Part shown: positions 43,196 through 52,971 of the stretch, in pieces
Numbering within the stretch: the stretch's first letter is position 1
How the letters are laid out: the number at the start of each line of letters is the position of its first letter
The notes under the pieces: model-generated
The model's database searches: none
Told to the model about the DNA's origin: nothing
The model's input: only the letters and a program-made list of their open reading frames with translations
DNA from: Paulinella micropora
Lineage: Eukaryota; Cercozoa; Imbricatea; Euglyphida; Paulinellidae
Assembly: GCA_019918135.1 (NCBI GenBank)
Contig: WBZZ01004123.1
Span: forward strand, 35,001-99,000
Length of the DNA stretch: 64,000 bases
Direction of reading: 5' to 3'
Translations under genes and position numbers: made by a program

Positions 43196-44493
43196 GACAG
43201 ACATAGCCTTAGTAGGGGGTACAAGCAAAAAATGACAAAGTCATTGGACCGGGGGCCGGAAATGAGCCCCAACGCTCAATGTCGGCTTTGTTTTACATAC
43301 TACGAGGGTCAACCTCGCTATTTGTTACATACCCCAGCTTTGTAGGTTGTGTTTCGCACTTCGAGCAGACGAATCGGAAGTGGGCTGCGTCTTCGACCGA
43401 CTAAGTGCTTCTGGACACAAAGTTGCTAAGATGCATTCGGCTCTGAGGGATTTTGTTTCCAAAAGCACTCTTTGTAGCTTGCTAGAACTTGCCACCATGT
43501 ATATTTGTGCTTTTGGTGTGTTTTTGCTGTGCGCTACCCCTTTTTCCCCGTTGACAGGAATTCTAGGTAGTTGAGCGAGAGACGAGCCAGAGGCCAAGGC
43601 AAAGTTCCAGGATTGAGGACCCAGACGCGGAACGAGCGTGCGGATCCTTAGATCCCATAGAGTTACAACTAAGTAATAATAATTTACAGCATTTTACTTC
43701 GGCCTGGATGTAAAAACTTAATTTGTTACATAGTTTTTTCCGAAAGGTACCCCTTGCCGGGGAAATGCTGATAAAATTATTTTTGCTAAGTGACTCATAT
43801 TAAACTCGCTTAATTTAATGTGTATTCTGTTAGAACTCGTTGCTCTACAGCTACTACATTAATTTGGCATGTTTATCTGCTATATTTCATATATTCTATA
43901 CTTTTGCCTTCATAACTTTTATTATAATATTTAATCACACATTTTATGTGTCACGATGTGACGTCTATGCCTGTACTTTATAAATATGGACGTCATACTT
44001 ATCATATAATCATCAGGGATAGCTAAATCATTAAATTTCACCGTAAATCGCATTACGGGATCAATATCTACTAAGTCGACTTACTGACTTATTATATTTT
44101 GATTATATGTTGTGTAATTTTTCCGATGCATGATCATACTTCAAGTTTCAGCCGGGATGGGCGCAACTTTTACCTTTTCATTTTGAGAGGTTAGGAGAGC
44201 GTAGTTGATAATAGTCTTCTCGTCAGAGAAGCCTTACTTTACCGTGGGACGCCAGCCTTGGATATAATCTAACTGATATGTGCATGCCGCGGTAAGTGGG
44301 GTAGCCACTTCTGACTCTACATCTTAGAGAGAGTAAGAGCAAGTAAATGACTTTCTTTGGTCTGGCTTTTCACCGCCAACGTGAGTGATACATAGACATG
44401 TTAATTCATTTATGAGCATAAGGTCCTTGGTGCGGACACGATAATAAATTATATTATTACTAAGCAGTCAGGGCAGATAAGTTTACTTTCTTT
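43196..44493 (+). other. Long noncoding 3' region of copia element 2
   Basis: About 1.3 kb between RNase H and the polypurine tract, AT-rich toward the right. A short open frame at 43,347-43,574 has no family features. Longer than the usual copia 3' UTR, so it may include an insertion. Confidence 0.5.
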
Positions 44494-44500
44494 GAGGGGG
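44494..44500 (+). promoter_or_regulatory. Polypurine tract of copia element 2
   Basis: GAGGGGG directly before the right LTR. Confidence 0.65.
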
Positions 44501-45042
44501 TGCGTCGGAGATGCACCGTAACTGAGAATTTCCGTTACTGGATTTGTCCTTTGTGGCAAATTTACGTAAACCTATTCTCTGCCGGCCCTCCTTGCCATTT
44601 GCTAATATAATACCATATTTCTTTACGAGTACAGGAAGGATGTGCAACTTACAGTTGCACAAACTACAATTCATCCTTTCTAGACCTTCTTGATTTATCT
44701 AGAATAGAGTTGGTCTCCGTCGGGACCTATGTAGACTAACCAATTATAGAACTGATGGGAATAGATGGAACGGATAGGGATCGTAGTTCTTGTGCTCAAG
44801 CAGCACTGTTTGTATTCAGTACTAAAAGGTAACCAAACTGCAAAAGTGAATTGAGAACACTTGGAATATAATAACGGAATAGTAAACACTGGGACGCCTG
44901 TATTGACTAGGTATTGCTTAAAGAGTGTGGTCAATTGCTTCACTGCATTGTCCACCCTCTGCGCAAAACACCTTTTAATCTGGCGAGTACCATTGCCAGT
45001 AGTCTAGTAAGTCTTCCGGGTCGGAAGAACTGCTACTCTGTC
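44501..45042 (+). repeat. 3' LTR of copia element 2
   Basis: Partner of 36,062-36,599. Confidence 0.8.
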
Positions 45043-45055
45043 GCGGCGGGCCCGT

Positions 45056-46160
45056 TAGCATATTCGGCATTTCAAAACATAAAAATACCATCAGTAGCGG
45101 AAAAAGCGGCAATACATTTTGACTTGGCGAAATTTGATGGTGAAAAAAAAACCAAGGTTAAACCAGAAGGCTCCTATCAAGGCATCCTACCTACGAAAAC
45201 ATGAAAAAAAAGACAGCAGCGGATAGAGAACTGCTTGCTAAGCAAAAAGCTCAAAAAGCTGCAAAAAAAGCACTGAGAACAGGAGTAAGCCACTTTTTCT
45301 TAACACTAATTTCTTCGAATTTTAGTGCTTGTTTTCGTTTGTTTAGTATACATACATCATATTTCTGTGCATGTTATGTAGAGCAATGATTCAGAAGGCC
45401 TCCAGAAAGGCTCAGAGAGAATTAGGTGAGTGCCTGCATGCTGTTTCCATCTGTTTTGTGTGTGTTTCTGTTTCTGTTTTTATGTTGAAACTGTGTGGAA
45501 GTAGAGTGTGTGTGTGTGTGTTGTGTGTGATCTATTTTTCTTGCATGTAACAGCTGTAATGCATATTGTATATGTGTCTGTTCTTGTTTCCCCCCTATAA
45601 TTGCGGAACTGGACGCCAAGGGTGTGGACTTGGAGCTACACCAACAAGGACCATCTGTCGCCATCGTGGCTGCTGATGACGAAGTCAAGATGGAGGCCAC
45701 TACCAGGGTCAGTTTTCAATCAATTTCGTAGCTACAGGTTTGTGTATGTCCTCTATGCGTTTTGTTTGCATTTATTTATTGTTTTCCGCAGATACTGCTT
45801 CTTTTTCAGCAGTTTTTTTCTGGTACAGTGTCACCTAACGTGCTTGCTTGTACCCATTTGTGGTTGATAGGTGCCAACACCCGTGACACCTGCTCGGGTG
45901 CGCACTAGGCTAAGCAAGGATGTGCCTGAAACAACGCCGGAGAGGTCGAGCAATGTAAAATCCTCTTCCTGCAACGACATTTCCGACATACAAAACACCT
46001 TTCTATTCTTTCTCCACTCCCTTCACACATACACACCCGTCCATCACCAAAATTTACTGGCCATATCACCTCACATCTTGCAGGCAGTCCCTTTGTAGAG
46101 TTTGAAACCAATAAACACAAGGCTGTGCTGTCCTATGCTCCTAGAATGAGAATAGTTACA
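45056..46160 (+). pseudogene. Possible spliced 5' part of an unknown gene
   Basis: Coding-like stretches alternate with intron-like ones. KIPSVAEKAAIHFDLAKFD and a Lys/Ala-rich part (KKKTAADRELLAKQK, 45,201-45,284) end at a GTAAGC donor (45,285). A short exon-like piece from 45,382 (after TTATGTAG) ends at GTGAGT (45,426). A stretch at 45,603-45,708 (ELDAKGVDLELHQQG) ends at a GTCAGT-like donor; another at 45,871-45,953 (VPTPVTPARVRTRL, after TTGATAG) ends at GTAAAA; the next follows CTTGCAG at 46,083 (SPFVEFETNKHKAVL). Exon phases are uncertain. Unknown family. Confidence 0.35.
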
Positions 46161-46210
46161 GCGAGGTAGATGAGAGAGGAGAACGAAACATAAGATCGGA
46201 TGTTAGGATT

Positions 46211-48320
46211 ATGCAGGATGCTTTTGCCAAACACCTAGCAGATAGGGCAGGTGAAGAAGTAGAGTTCGTAACTAAGCACTGGTACAGGTGGGCCTGCAAA
46301 AATTACGATCTCCATTCACACTCGCCCACCATAGGTGGTAAAAACTCCAACCCATACAAACAACTCATGTCACTCATATTGTTCGCAGATGATGAGAATA
46401 TTAGTCAGGCTGTTTTAAACAAACTGAAATCGCATGGCTTTTTGAACCAGGACCTTCCTTTTTCTAAATTCAGAGAAGCTAGGAAGGAACTTGGGGAAAA
46501 AGTTTAGTAGCCGTTTGACTTAAAACCTTCATTTGCCGAATGCCAGCAGTCAGAGGAGGTGCCCAAGGAAGTGAAGCTGTGTCCACGTAAAGTCCTGCGC
46601 TGGGTGTGCGGCACATACGGCTTGCAAAAGGCGAATGTGAATGTTCTTCTTCAAGCTGACGGTCGCGCCATCAGCAAGAATAAGACTAGCACACTGTGGA
46701 TCCTCCGGGTCATACAGGAAGATAAATAACTGCGCAGGAAATTCAATGCCACTGACTTCATTTTTCCTTTTGCTCTGACTCCTGCTGGGATAACTACCAA
46801 TCATTAAGCTCCACCACATTTAAAGAGAACCTTAGAAAGTTGCAGGAGGAGGGAGATTATTACACCACGGAAGGCGACCCCAACCCCACCACAGTTCGCC
46901 GCAAGTTCACGTTTTGGTTGGGAGGATACTTAAAGTTTATGGCCACTGTGGCTGGACATTCATCGGTAGTTTTAGATTAACTAACCAATGTATATACTGT
47001 CTGATCACAAAAGGCCCGCAGCTTCAAGACGTCCTCACCAACCACCCCATAGTATCCGACGCTGAGAAGTGTACACACCCAGCCATGGGTGACAGGGTCG
47101 ACCTCTTCCCCTGGATACAGCGTCGGATACTAGACACACTATATTTCTGCATCAGGGTCCAGAACCTGTTACTAAACCATGCCATCCACGAGGCCGTACA
47201 TGGGTCCATTTGGGCCCAGGCACGTCATGACCCTGAGTTGAAGAAGAAGACAGACTGGGGACAAGAGAAACATTGGAGGTGTTGGAGAGAATAAGAGGGG
47301 AGCTGAAGAGAGAGGGGGTGTACTGGTGGTTTGGGGCGAAGGGTATGGAAGACAAAGAGGACACATGCAACTTTAAGTGGAAAGAACTTAATGGTTGCAT
47401 GGCAAGGAAGTTGACGGAGAAGGTGAAGGAGTATAGCATAAACTTGGGAGTGATAGTGGAAGGTGAGAAGTATTCAAAGAGAGGAGAGGAGTTGCGGCAG
47501 CTATGGGTAGAGTGGCACACGTTGTGGTTAGGGCTTCATAAATCGGAGGGGGAGGAGGTGGTGCACATACTCAAACATCAACAAGCTATGCGCCGATTCT
47601 TTCATCGCGCCACCTTTCCACGGGGCCGGGCGCCGGATGACATAGACACAGAGTTACCGGCAGATAGGGCAGCTAGACTGCCAATTTTATCACCGGCTTT
47701 CACAACAATCTATGTTCACATTTTTGTTGATCATGCATTTGAGCTGCTGCTTCTTACCCCTAACCTCTCCCTTTCCGACTTCAACACACAAGGCATAGAG
47801 TTATATAACGGCAAGCATAAGCGAGCTCATTTCATGTGCTCGAGCCGACGCTGGACAGACGATGTCGAGTGTATGCTCCAGCACTAGAGAGCTTGTTTTA
47901 ACCCTATGCGAGATGTGTGGGAGGAGAGTAGGAAATGGGCGAGGTGTGAGGTGCGGGGCTAGGTACAGGGTGAGTAGGCGGCTTTGGAAAAAGAAGCATG
48001 AGAGTATTTGCATGGGGGTGAATGGGTTGGAGTATGGGAGGTGGGATGAGATTTGTCCCAGTGATGTGGACGCTTGGCTCAATGAACTGAGCCAACCGGA
48101 GCCATCAGTTTTTACCGGACGCGTGCAAACTGCCTTCTCTCCTTCTCCTCCTCTTCCTCTTTCTTCTTCTGTTTCTTCTTCTCCTCTTCATCTTTCTTCT
48201 TCTGCTTCTTCTTCTTCTCAGCCTTCTTCTTCTTCTTCTTCTTCGAAGAGGAAGAACAAAGGAGGAAGGGGAAACAAGCAGAAGAAGAAACAGAAGCGTG
48301 TAGATGATGACGACGAGTAG
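46211..48320 (+). pseudogene. Unknown gene, possible cellular DNA transposon protein
   Basis: Pieces in several frames. 46,211-46,507 is a helical domain with KHWYRWACKNYDLHSHSPT and FADDENISQAVLNKL. 46,914-47,294 has CIYCLITKGPQLQD and LFPWIQRRILDTLYFCIR, a pattern I associate from memory with uncharacterised repetitive proteins of other eukaryotes (C..C, then ILDTL...LR). 47,273-47,887 continues with KREGVYWWFGAKGM and GIELYNGKHKRAHF. The last piece (47,862-48,320) has CEMCGRRVGNGRGVRCG and ends in a Ser-rich tail with basic KRKNKGGRGNKQKKKQKR and an acidic end. Frame changes between pieces mean decay or missed introns. Identity is not certain. Confidence 0.4.
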
Positions 48321-48392
48321 ATTCCTCGTACCGCTCCGCGTCTGGGCGGTGGATCGTAAGCAGGTAAATATTAATACATTAAAAAAAAAAAT

Positions 48393-48893
48393 GTTTTATG
48401 CTTCAACAAGTTCGTAGACATGCTGAATAAGCGCCTGGTGTGTGAGTATGTATAACAACTACATGCATTATTTCTAAAAATGTGTGAGATTTTTCTGAAC
48501 TAGTCAAGTTCAGTGTACTATGAAAATCATGTTTCAAAACAGGTTTTCTGCTTCAACAAGTTCGTAGACACATGCTGAATAAGCTGCTGGTAATATTATT
48601 TTATTAATATAGTAAGTGGTGTGTGAGTATGTATAACAACTACATGCATTATTTCTAATCATGTGTGAGATTTTTTCTAAACTAGTCAAGTTCAGTGCAC
48701 TATGAAAATCATGTTTCAAAACAGGTTTTCTGCTTCAACAAGTTAGTACTAAGACATGCTGAATAAGCTGCTGGTAATATTATTTTATTTATATAACAAG
48801 TGGTGTGTAAACATTGAAATAACAACTATATGCGTTATTTCTAATCATGTGTGGCATTTTTTCTAAAGTAGTCAAGTTCTCTACTAACGTCCA
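48393..48893. repeat. Three tandem repeats of about 150-182 bases
   Basis: Copies at about 48,393-48,542, 48,543-48,724 and 48,725-48,893. Each begins GTTTT(A/C)TGCTTCAACAAGTT, includes ATGCTGAATAAG and a TATTTCTAA segment, and ends near GTTTCAAAACAG. Copies 2 and 3 share an extra CTGGTAATATTATTTTATT stretch. Confidence 0.85.
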
Positions 48894-48943
48894 CCCAGAC
48901 GTAATTATGAATTATGTCATGTCCAAAACAAGAAAATGCTGAA

Positions 48944-49780
48944 TTATGTCATGTCCAAGGATACAACAACCTTGGCAGACAGGAAACTAGATACAAAACT
49001 ACGGGTGTTAGCAAAACGAAAATGGTTGTACTGCTGTCGTTGGAAATGGGCAACCAAGGTTTGATGCACAGTAAAAGGCACTTTGTTTGTTTTTGGATCG
49101 AAAACTGGAAAGTAGTAAATAATGTATTCGACGTCCACCCAGACTTCCTCCCCCTTTCTTGTCCAAGTGGTATCCAGTTTCCAAATCTTATCTTTGAGCT
49201 TTGTATTTACAGTCTTGGATGGGAAATGCTTTTTCTGTAAACTATCCTGCATTGTGAGGACAGCTGGGTCCGGCCTAGACAGTACTTTGTGTGCTGGGAC
49301 TTCTCCCAAGCCAGCGATTACTTTATTTTTCCACCGCTGGTCCGCATCGTTCCCCAGCTCAGCAAAGTACAAGTGGTTGCCATCCTGTATAGCAATAGTC
49401 CAGGATGGATGCTCCTTCGATTCATGCAGAGCCACTTCCCCAACTAATTTTGTACCATTATCTTGCAAAGTGCCGTAACCAGGCCAGAGACGTGACGTAC
49501 TATGCATCATTGAGGTGTCGTGGCAAGCCACCCTGCGTCCGATAGAAGCTACAAAAGAGTCATCTACCGAGAACACTAAGTGACAGGCCCGGTCACATGC
49601 ACCCAACACGTCCCGACCCTCCGCCAGAGCATCCCCATGGCATCCGCAAAGTGAGCACGAGGGGTTCTGGGAGAGAGGGTGAGTCAGGAGCCCCGCATCC
49701 AGGCAGTCGCTACTGTGGCAGTTGAGTGATTTCAAGGCTTGTGGAAATGTGTGGGGCCTCTCGCCTTCATACCCACTCAT
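48944..49780 (-). CDS. Cys-rich protein of unknown function, related to the LINE 5' region
   Basis: 278 codons, intact. N-terminal MSGYEGERPHTFPQALKSLN is followed by CSLCGCHGDALAEG, CDRACHLVFSVDDSF and VACHDTSMMHS, a Cys/His set that may bind zinc. The C-terminal half (WPGYGTLQDNGTKLVG, WKLDTTWTRKGEEVWVDV, FPVFDPKTNKVPFTVHQ) is globular and not recognised. The N-terminal third matches in frame a degraded stretch in each LINE unit (for example CSSCGCHGVALAEG and ACHSVLSVDDS near 51,570-51,690). The similarity continues upstream of the ATG (to about 49,960). It may be the source gene captured by the LINE, or ORF1 of a related LINE. Confidence 0.5.
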   Translation of the reverse strand: MSGYEGERPHTFPQALKSLNCHSSDCLDAGLLTHPLSQNPSCSLCGCHGDALAEGRDVLGACDRACHLVFSVDDSFVASIGRRVACHDTSMMHSTSRLWPGYGTLQDNGTKLVGEVALHESKEHPSWTIAIQDGNHLYFAELGNDADQRWKNKVIAGLGEVPAHKVLSRPDPAVLTMQDSLQKKHFPSKTVNTKLKDKIWKLDTTWTRKGEEVWVDVEYIIYYFPVFDPKTNKVPFTVHQTLVAHFQRQQYNHFRFANTRSFVSSFLSAKVVVSLDMT

Positions 49781-50054
49781 ACCGACAGTAGTTTAGTTAA
49801 CCAACCTGTCCAGTGACCCACTGAGCCCAACCCCCTCCCTCAGATAACCCCCACCCCCCGCACTCACCCCGAGTGATGCCAGAGGCCACCCCGAGCCAAG
49901 AGCCGTGAGCGTGGTGAGAGAGCTTCTCTCAGTAAAAGTTCCAGTCTCATGAATCAGTGGAGCACTGATTATGTATCCCTCATAACAAGCTGCCAACGGC
50001 CCCAACCCCGCCGTGTGGCGGTGACACCCAACCATGTATTGGTGACCCCCAAAG
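49781..50054 (-). other. Leader of the Cys-rich ORF, homologous to the LINE 5' end
   Basis: On the minus strand GGCTCTTGGCTCGGGGTGGC and neighbouring bases match the LINE units near 51,343. The left part still aligns loosely (CTGATTCATGAGACTGG versus TTGATTTATGAGACGGG). It ends at an (AAT)n tract. Confidence 0.55.
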
Positions 50055-50108
50055 TAATAATAATAATAATAATAACAATAACAATAATAATAATAATAAT
50101 AATAATAG
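50055..50108. repeat. (AAT)n with AAC variants
   Basis: Triplet repeat, tail of SINE copy I. Confidence 0.9.
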
Positions 50109-50110
50109 TG

Positions 50111-50341
50111 GTGCTTCTCTGTCAATGGCTGATGCATTTCTGCACATACGCCTCCATCGTCTCACCCGTGAGGGGAGTACGAAGAATTGACGATAAGCTC
50201 TAATGACACCCCCGCAAGGGCAGTTCCAACACTTCCAGACGGGCCGGTATGTTCAATGAAAATACTGGTCCAGAAATAGACCGGTATGTTCAATGAAAAT
50301 ACTGGTGGCACCGACGGGAATCGAACTGGCGACAGGGCCCA

Positions 50342-50348
<7 letters not shown>
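50111..50348 (-). mobile_element. tRNA-derived SINE, copy I (5' truncated)
   Basis: Same subfamily as E and G but the tRNA head stops within the middle (AGATGGTA) and runs straight into (AAT)n. This is a 5'-truncated copy. Confidence 0.85.
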
Positions 50349-50395
<47 letters not shown>

Positions 50396-50517
50396 CTCTC
50401 TCTCTTTCTCACACACACACACACACTGTCCTTTCCCCCCCCCCCCCCGCCACTCCCTCTCTCTCTCTCTCTCGCTCTCTCTCATACATACATACATACA
50501 CATACATTCATACATAC
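50349..50517. repeat. Low-complexity run: (AAT)n, (CT)n, (CA)n, C-run, (CATA)n
   Basis: Five simple repeats in a row with no unique DNA between them. Confidence 0.9.
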
Positions 50518-50676
50518 ATAGGCCAATCTCTTCGAGCAGGACGACACTCCGGATGATTTGTTATCCTTCACTGTTCGCCTCCTTCTGCAAGCACCGTTTG
50601 TATATAATGAAGACGGTGGTGCTGGATCGAATACGAGAGTTATATCCCCCTTTCCAACCAGCATCAGCAAACAATA
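50518..50676 (+). other. Short coding-like fragment
   Basis: One open frame reads LFEQDDTPDDLLSFTVRLLL and ends at a stop (about 50,674). Good protein-like composition but no family; preceded by a CATAG that could be a splice acceptor. It may be an exon of a host gene or a TE remnant. Confidence 0.25.
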
Positions 50677-50749
50677 GTTTGCTTCTTTTTCACTAGGAAT
50701 GGGGCGGGTAACTGAGGCGGGTTCCTGAAGGCTGGTTACGGAAGCTATT

Positions 50750-50830
50750 TTATTGTTGTTGGGTTCCTGGCTGCTATGTTATTGTTGTTGGGTTCCTGGC
50801 TGCTATGTTATTGTTGTTGGGTTCCTGGCG
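50750..50830. repeat. 29-base tandem repeat, almost three copies
   Basis: Unit TTATTGTTGTTGGGTTCCTG plus GCTGCTATG starting at 50,750, 50,779 and 50,808. Confidence 0.9.
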
Positions 50831-51139
50831 GCGTACATGTTTATGCTTTTTTAAGTGTTGAGCTTTAAATAACCCCACTCGGGTCTTCTTTTATCGAGCT
50901 CACCACTCGGTGGATGGAGGCCTGGGGTAGACTTATACGATGTTTTTGATGCTAGGTTCCGTCTCCAGGGATTCGACTGGCATCGCTGCTTTGCCTCACC
51001 GCACTGCCTCACCCACACATCCACGCTGGCACACTGTTTCTCCTCTTGCTCTTGTACCTATGTCGCACACAGCTATGAGCTCACGCCGATGAGTGGTTGT
51101 GACGAGGTGCACCAAGCTGGATTGCGGGCGAGCCACGGC
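50831..51139 (+). other. Diverged copy of the LINE 5' module
   Basis: TTGAGCTTTAAATAACCCCA at about 50,860-50,880 and the following hairpin match the module at about 51,815-51,900 in each LINE unit, with differences. Followed by about 200 bases without recognised content, up to the (CT)n start of unit 1. Confidence 0.6.
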
Positions 51140-51146
51140 GGCCTCG

Positions 51147-51194
<48 letters not shown>

Positions 51195-51200
51195 TTGCTT
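51140..51200 (+). repeat. (CT)n and (GCTTT)n tract at the unit 1 start
   Basis: CT dinucleotide run, T-run and three to four GCTTT pentamers; repeated at each unit junction with length differences. Confidence 0.9.
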
Positions 51201-51873
51201 TGCTTTGCTTTGCTTTGGGCGAGGCGTAGCTTTCACATGGGCGGGCTGAGCCTATGAGGGGCGCACGATAAGCGTTCCATTGATTTATGAGACGGGTCCC
51301 AATTACTGAGAGTAACTCATGTGAGTTGCTCATCATACTCATGGCTCTTGGCTCGGGGTGGCCTCTGGAATCACAAGGGGTGGGCACTGGGGGAGGGGGT
51401 TGTGTTCAGAGGGTCACCGCGAAGGATGGTCAACCAAACTACTGTCGGTCGGAGTTTGTACGAAGGCGAGAGGCCCTACACCTTACCACAAGCCTTGAAA
51501 CGACTAAATGACCAAGGCAACGACGGACCGGAGCGGGGCTCCTGGCTCACCCTCTCTCTCAGCACTCTTCGTGCTCATCCTGCGGATGCCATGGGGTTGC
51601 TCTGGCGGAGGGTTATGGGGTGGTGGGTACACGTGCACGGGCCTGTCACTCTGTGCTCTCGGTAGATGACTCACTTGCAGCGTTTATCGGACCAGGGTGG
51701 TTTGCCACGACACCTACCTCGATGATGCACAGCGGGTCCTGCCTCGTGCCTGGTTACGGATGCAGGTGAAAGTTTGTGTGTATTCCTATACATACGTACA
51801 CGTATGCTTTTTAAGGGTTGAGCTTTAAATAACCCCACCTGGGCCCTCATTTATCGAGTTTACAACTCGATCA
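51201..51873 (+). other. LINE 5' region with a degraded Cys-rich segment
   Basis: Matches the Cys-rich ORF at 48,944-49,780 and its leader (in reverse orientation) from about 51,270 to 51,760. One frame reads SSCGCHGVALAEG, ACHSVLSVDDSLAAF and TSMMHSGSC, but no long ORF remains in that frame. Confidence 0.6.
51853..51871 (+). promoter_or_regulatory. Hairpin in the LINE 5' region (ATCGAG / CTCGAT)
   Basis: Six-bp perfect stem with a 7-base loop. The diverged upstream copy at 50,893-50,911 keeps a 6-bp stem (ATCGAG/CTCGGT, one G-U pair) and also a 7-base loop. Conservation of the fold suggests an RNA element. Confidence 0.5.
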
Positions 51874-52161
51874 ATGCGGCACCGGGGTCCCATACCACTT
51901 ATGTCAGGTTCTTATGCGAAGAGCGCGGCCGCTAGTGCTGGCCCTATGGGTCAAGGCGGTAATCCTTCAGGTTTAGACGTTCCCCGTGGGAGTGCGCCTG
52001 CGGGTGGCGATGGCTACTCGGCCGGGGTGGGGTGGTCGAGTGCTCGCGTACCTGACGGGCAACCTGAATCACGTAGAGCCAGCAATCCTGCTGCATCTCG
52101 ATCACCCTCCCCAACCTCGGAAGAGAAGTCACGTCCGGAAAGGTCTGGTCACGGCGTGTAG
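51874..52161 (+). CDS. LINE small Ser/Pro/Gly-rich ORF (unit 1)
   Basis: 95 codons; Met-Arg-His start, with an alternative Met at 51,901. Low-complexity Ala/Gly/Ser/Pro protein ending SRSPSPTSEEKSRPERSG, basic and disordered. Probably ORF1-like or the N-terminus of the LINE protein. The next frame (51,986-52,231) overlaps and may hold the continuation. Confidence 0.4.
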   Translation: MRHRGPIPLMSGSYAKSAAASAGPMGQGGNPSGLDVPRGSAPAGGDGYSAGVGWSSARVPDGQPESRRASNPAASRSPSPTSEEKSRPERSGHGV

Positions 52162-52242
52162 CAAGCGGTACCGCCACCGAGGAGGTGGCGGAGGAAGGTA
52201 CGAAATGAGCTGGATAAGAGATGTTGCATAGTATGGGGGCTA

Positions 52243-52971
52243 TTGCATGTCTCTCAGACAGTGGTCATGGCGCGAGAGCTCCGAATTCTCGGTCTCGGGG
52301 AAGTCGAGGTGGAATTCGCGGGCAGAGGTAGCGGGCGGCATTTGCGGATTAAATGTGCGTCTTGTAAGGAGGCGGAGAAGATGGTGCGGCTGCTGCGGGA
52401 GCGTAAGTTCTTCACGGGAAAGGTTCACGTTGCGACGGGTAGGACTTTCCGGGAAAGAGAGAAGCAGCGGGCTGCACGGGGGGGTGCCCAGTATGTAGAG
52501 ATGCAGAGGGAGCTTTGCAAGCAGGGGTTTGGCTACTGGGTGCTCGACGTGGAAGTCGACGAGCCCCAGGGTGAAGCCTCAAGCGGTGAATCTCCCTTGG
52601 CGGAGTGGGGCGGGATGCGGGAGCTGGAGGAGCTGGGGCGGAGGGTGCAGGATGGGCCGTGGAGGGTGGCGGAGGGCTCCAGGCGGGCTCAACCGAAGCG
52701 CAGGCATCGGCACCAGCTTTGTTCTTCCCAATTTGTGAAAAGCTTCCCACTGAGGGTGGCCTCACATAATTGGCAAGGCAAAGTGGGTGCGGATAGCCCA
52801 GGCTTTGGGGAATGGCCGGAGCACTACAAGGAGCGAGGCTGGGTGATCGTCGGAGTCCAGGAGCACAACCTATCGTCGCAGAAGGTGGAGAAGCTCCAAG
52901 TCGACGGCTTCGCAGTCCTCGGCAAAGCGGCTGCAACTGGTGCGGGCTCGCGTCTCTTGGGGGAGTCTTGA
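52243..52971 (+). CDS. LINE endonuclease, N-terminal half (unit 1)
   Basis: 242 codons. The N-terminal part contains LRIKCASCKEAEKMVRLLRE, then a Gly/Glu-rich linker. From about residue 170 the APE (exonuclease-endonuclease-phosphatase) fold begins: VASHNWQGK (Asn of motif I, about residue 175) and IVGVQEHNLSS (catalytic Glu of the QE motif, about 207). The frame is lost near GAGSRLLGES; the fold continues in the frame at 52,812. The enzyme nicks target DNA to prime reverse transcription. Confidence 0.65.
   Translation: MHVSQTVVMARELRILGLGEVEVEFAGRGSGRHLRIKCASCKEAEKMVRLLRERKFFTGKVHVATGRTFREREKQRAARGGAQYVEMQRELCKQGFGYWVLDVEVDEPQGEASSGESPLAEWGGMRELEELGRRVQDGPWRVAEGSRRAQPKRRHRHQLCSSQFVKSFPLRVASHNWQGKVGADSPGFGEWPEHYKERGWVIVGVQEHNLSSQKVEKLQVDGFAVLGKAAATGAGSRLLGES

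Larger units (their letters stand above)
36062..45042 (+). mobile_element. Copia-type LTR retrotransposon 2
   Basis: About 9 kb with direct LTRs of about 540 bases (roughly 3.5% substitutions), an initiator tRNA-Met-like primer-binding site after the left LTR and a GAGGGGG tract before the right LTR. Order: Gag with double zinc knuckle, an unusual basic region with a Cys/His motif, aspartic protease (DSGA), integrase, RT, RNase H, then about 1.3 kb of noncoding DNA. The order is copia type. No clear target duplication. Fossil with about eight breaks; protein sequence differs clearly from copia element 1, so it is another lineage. Confidence 0.85.

Noticed and set aside
36053-45050. A target duplication around copia element 2
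   Set aside because: Bases left of the 5' LTR (TGCCG) and right of the 3' LTR (GCGGC) do not match.
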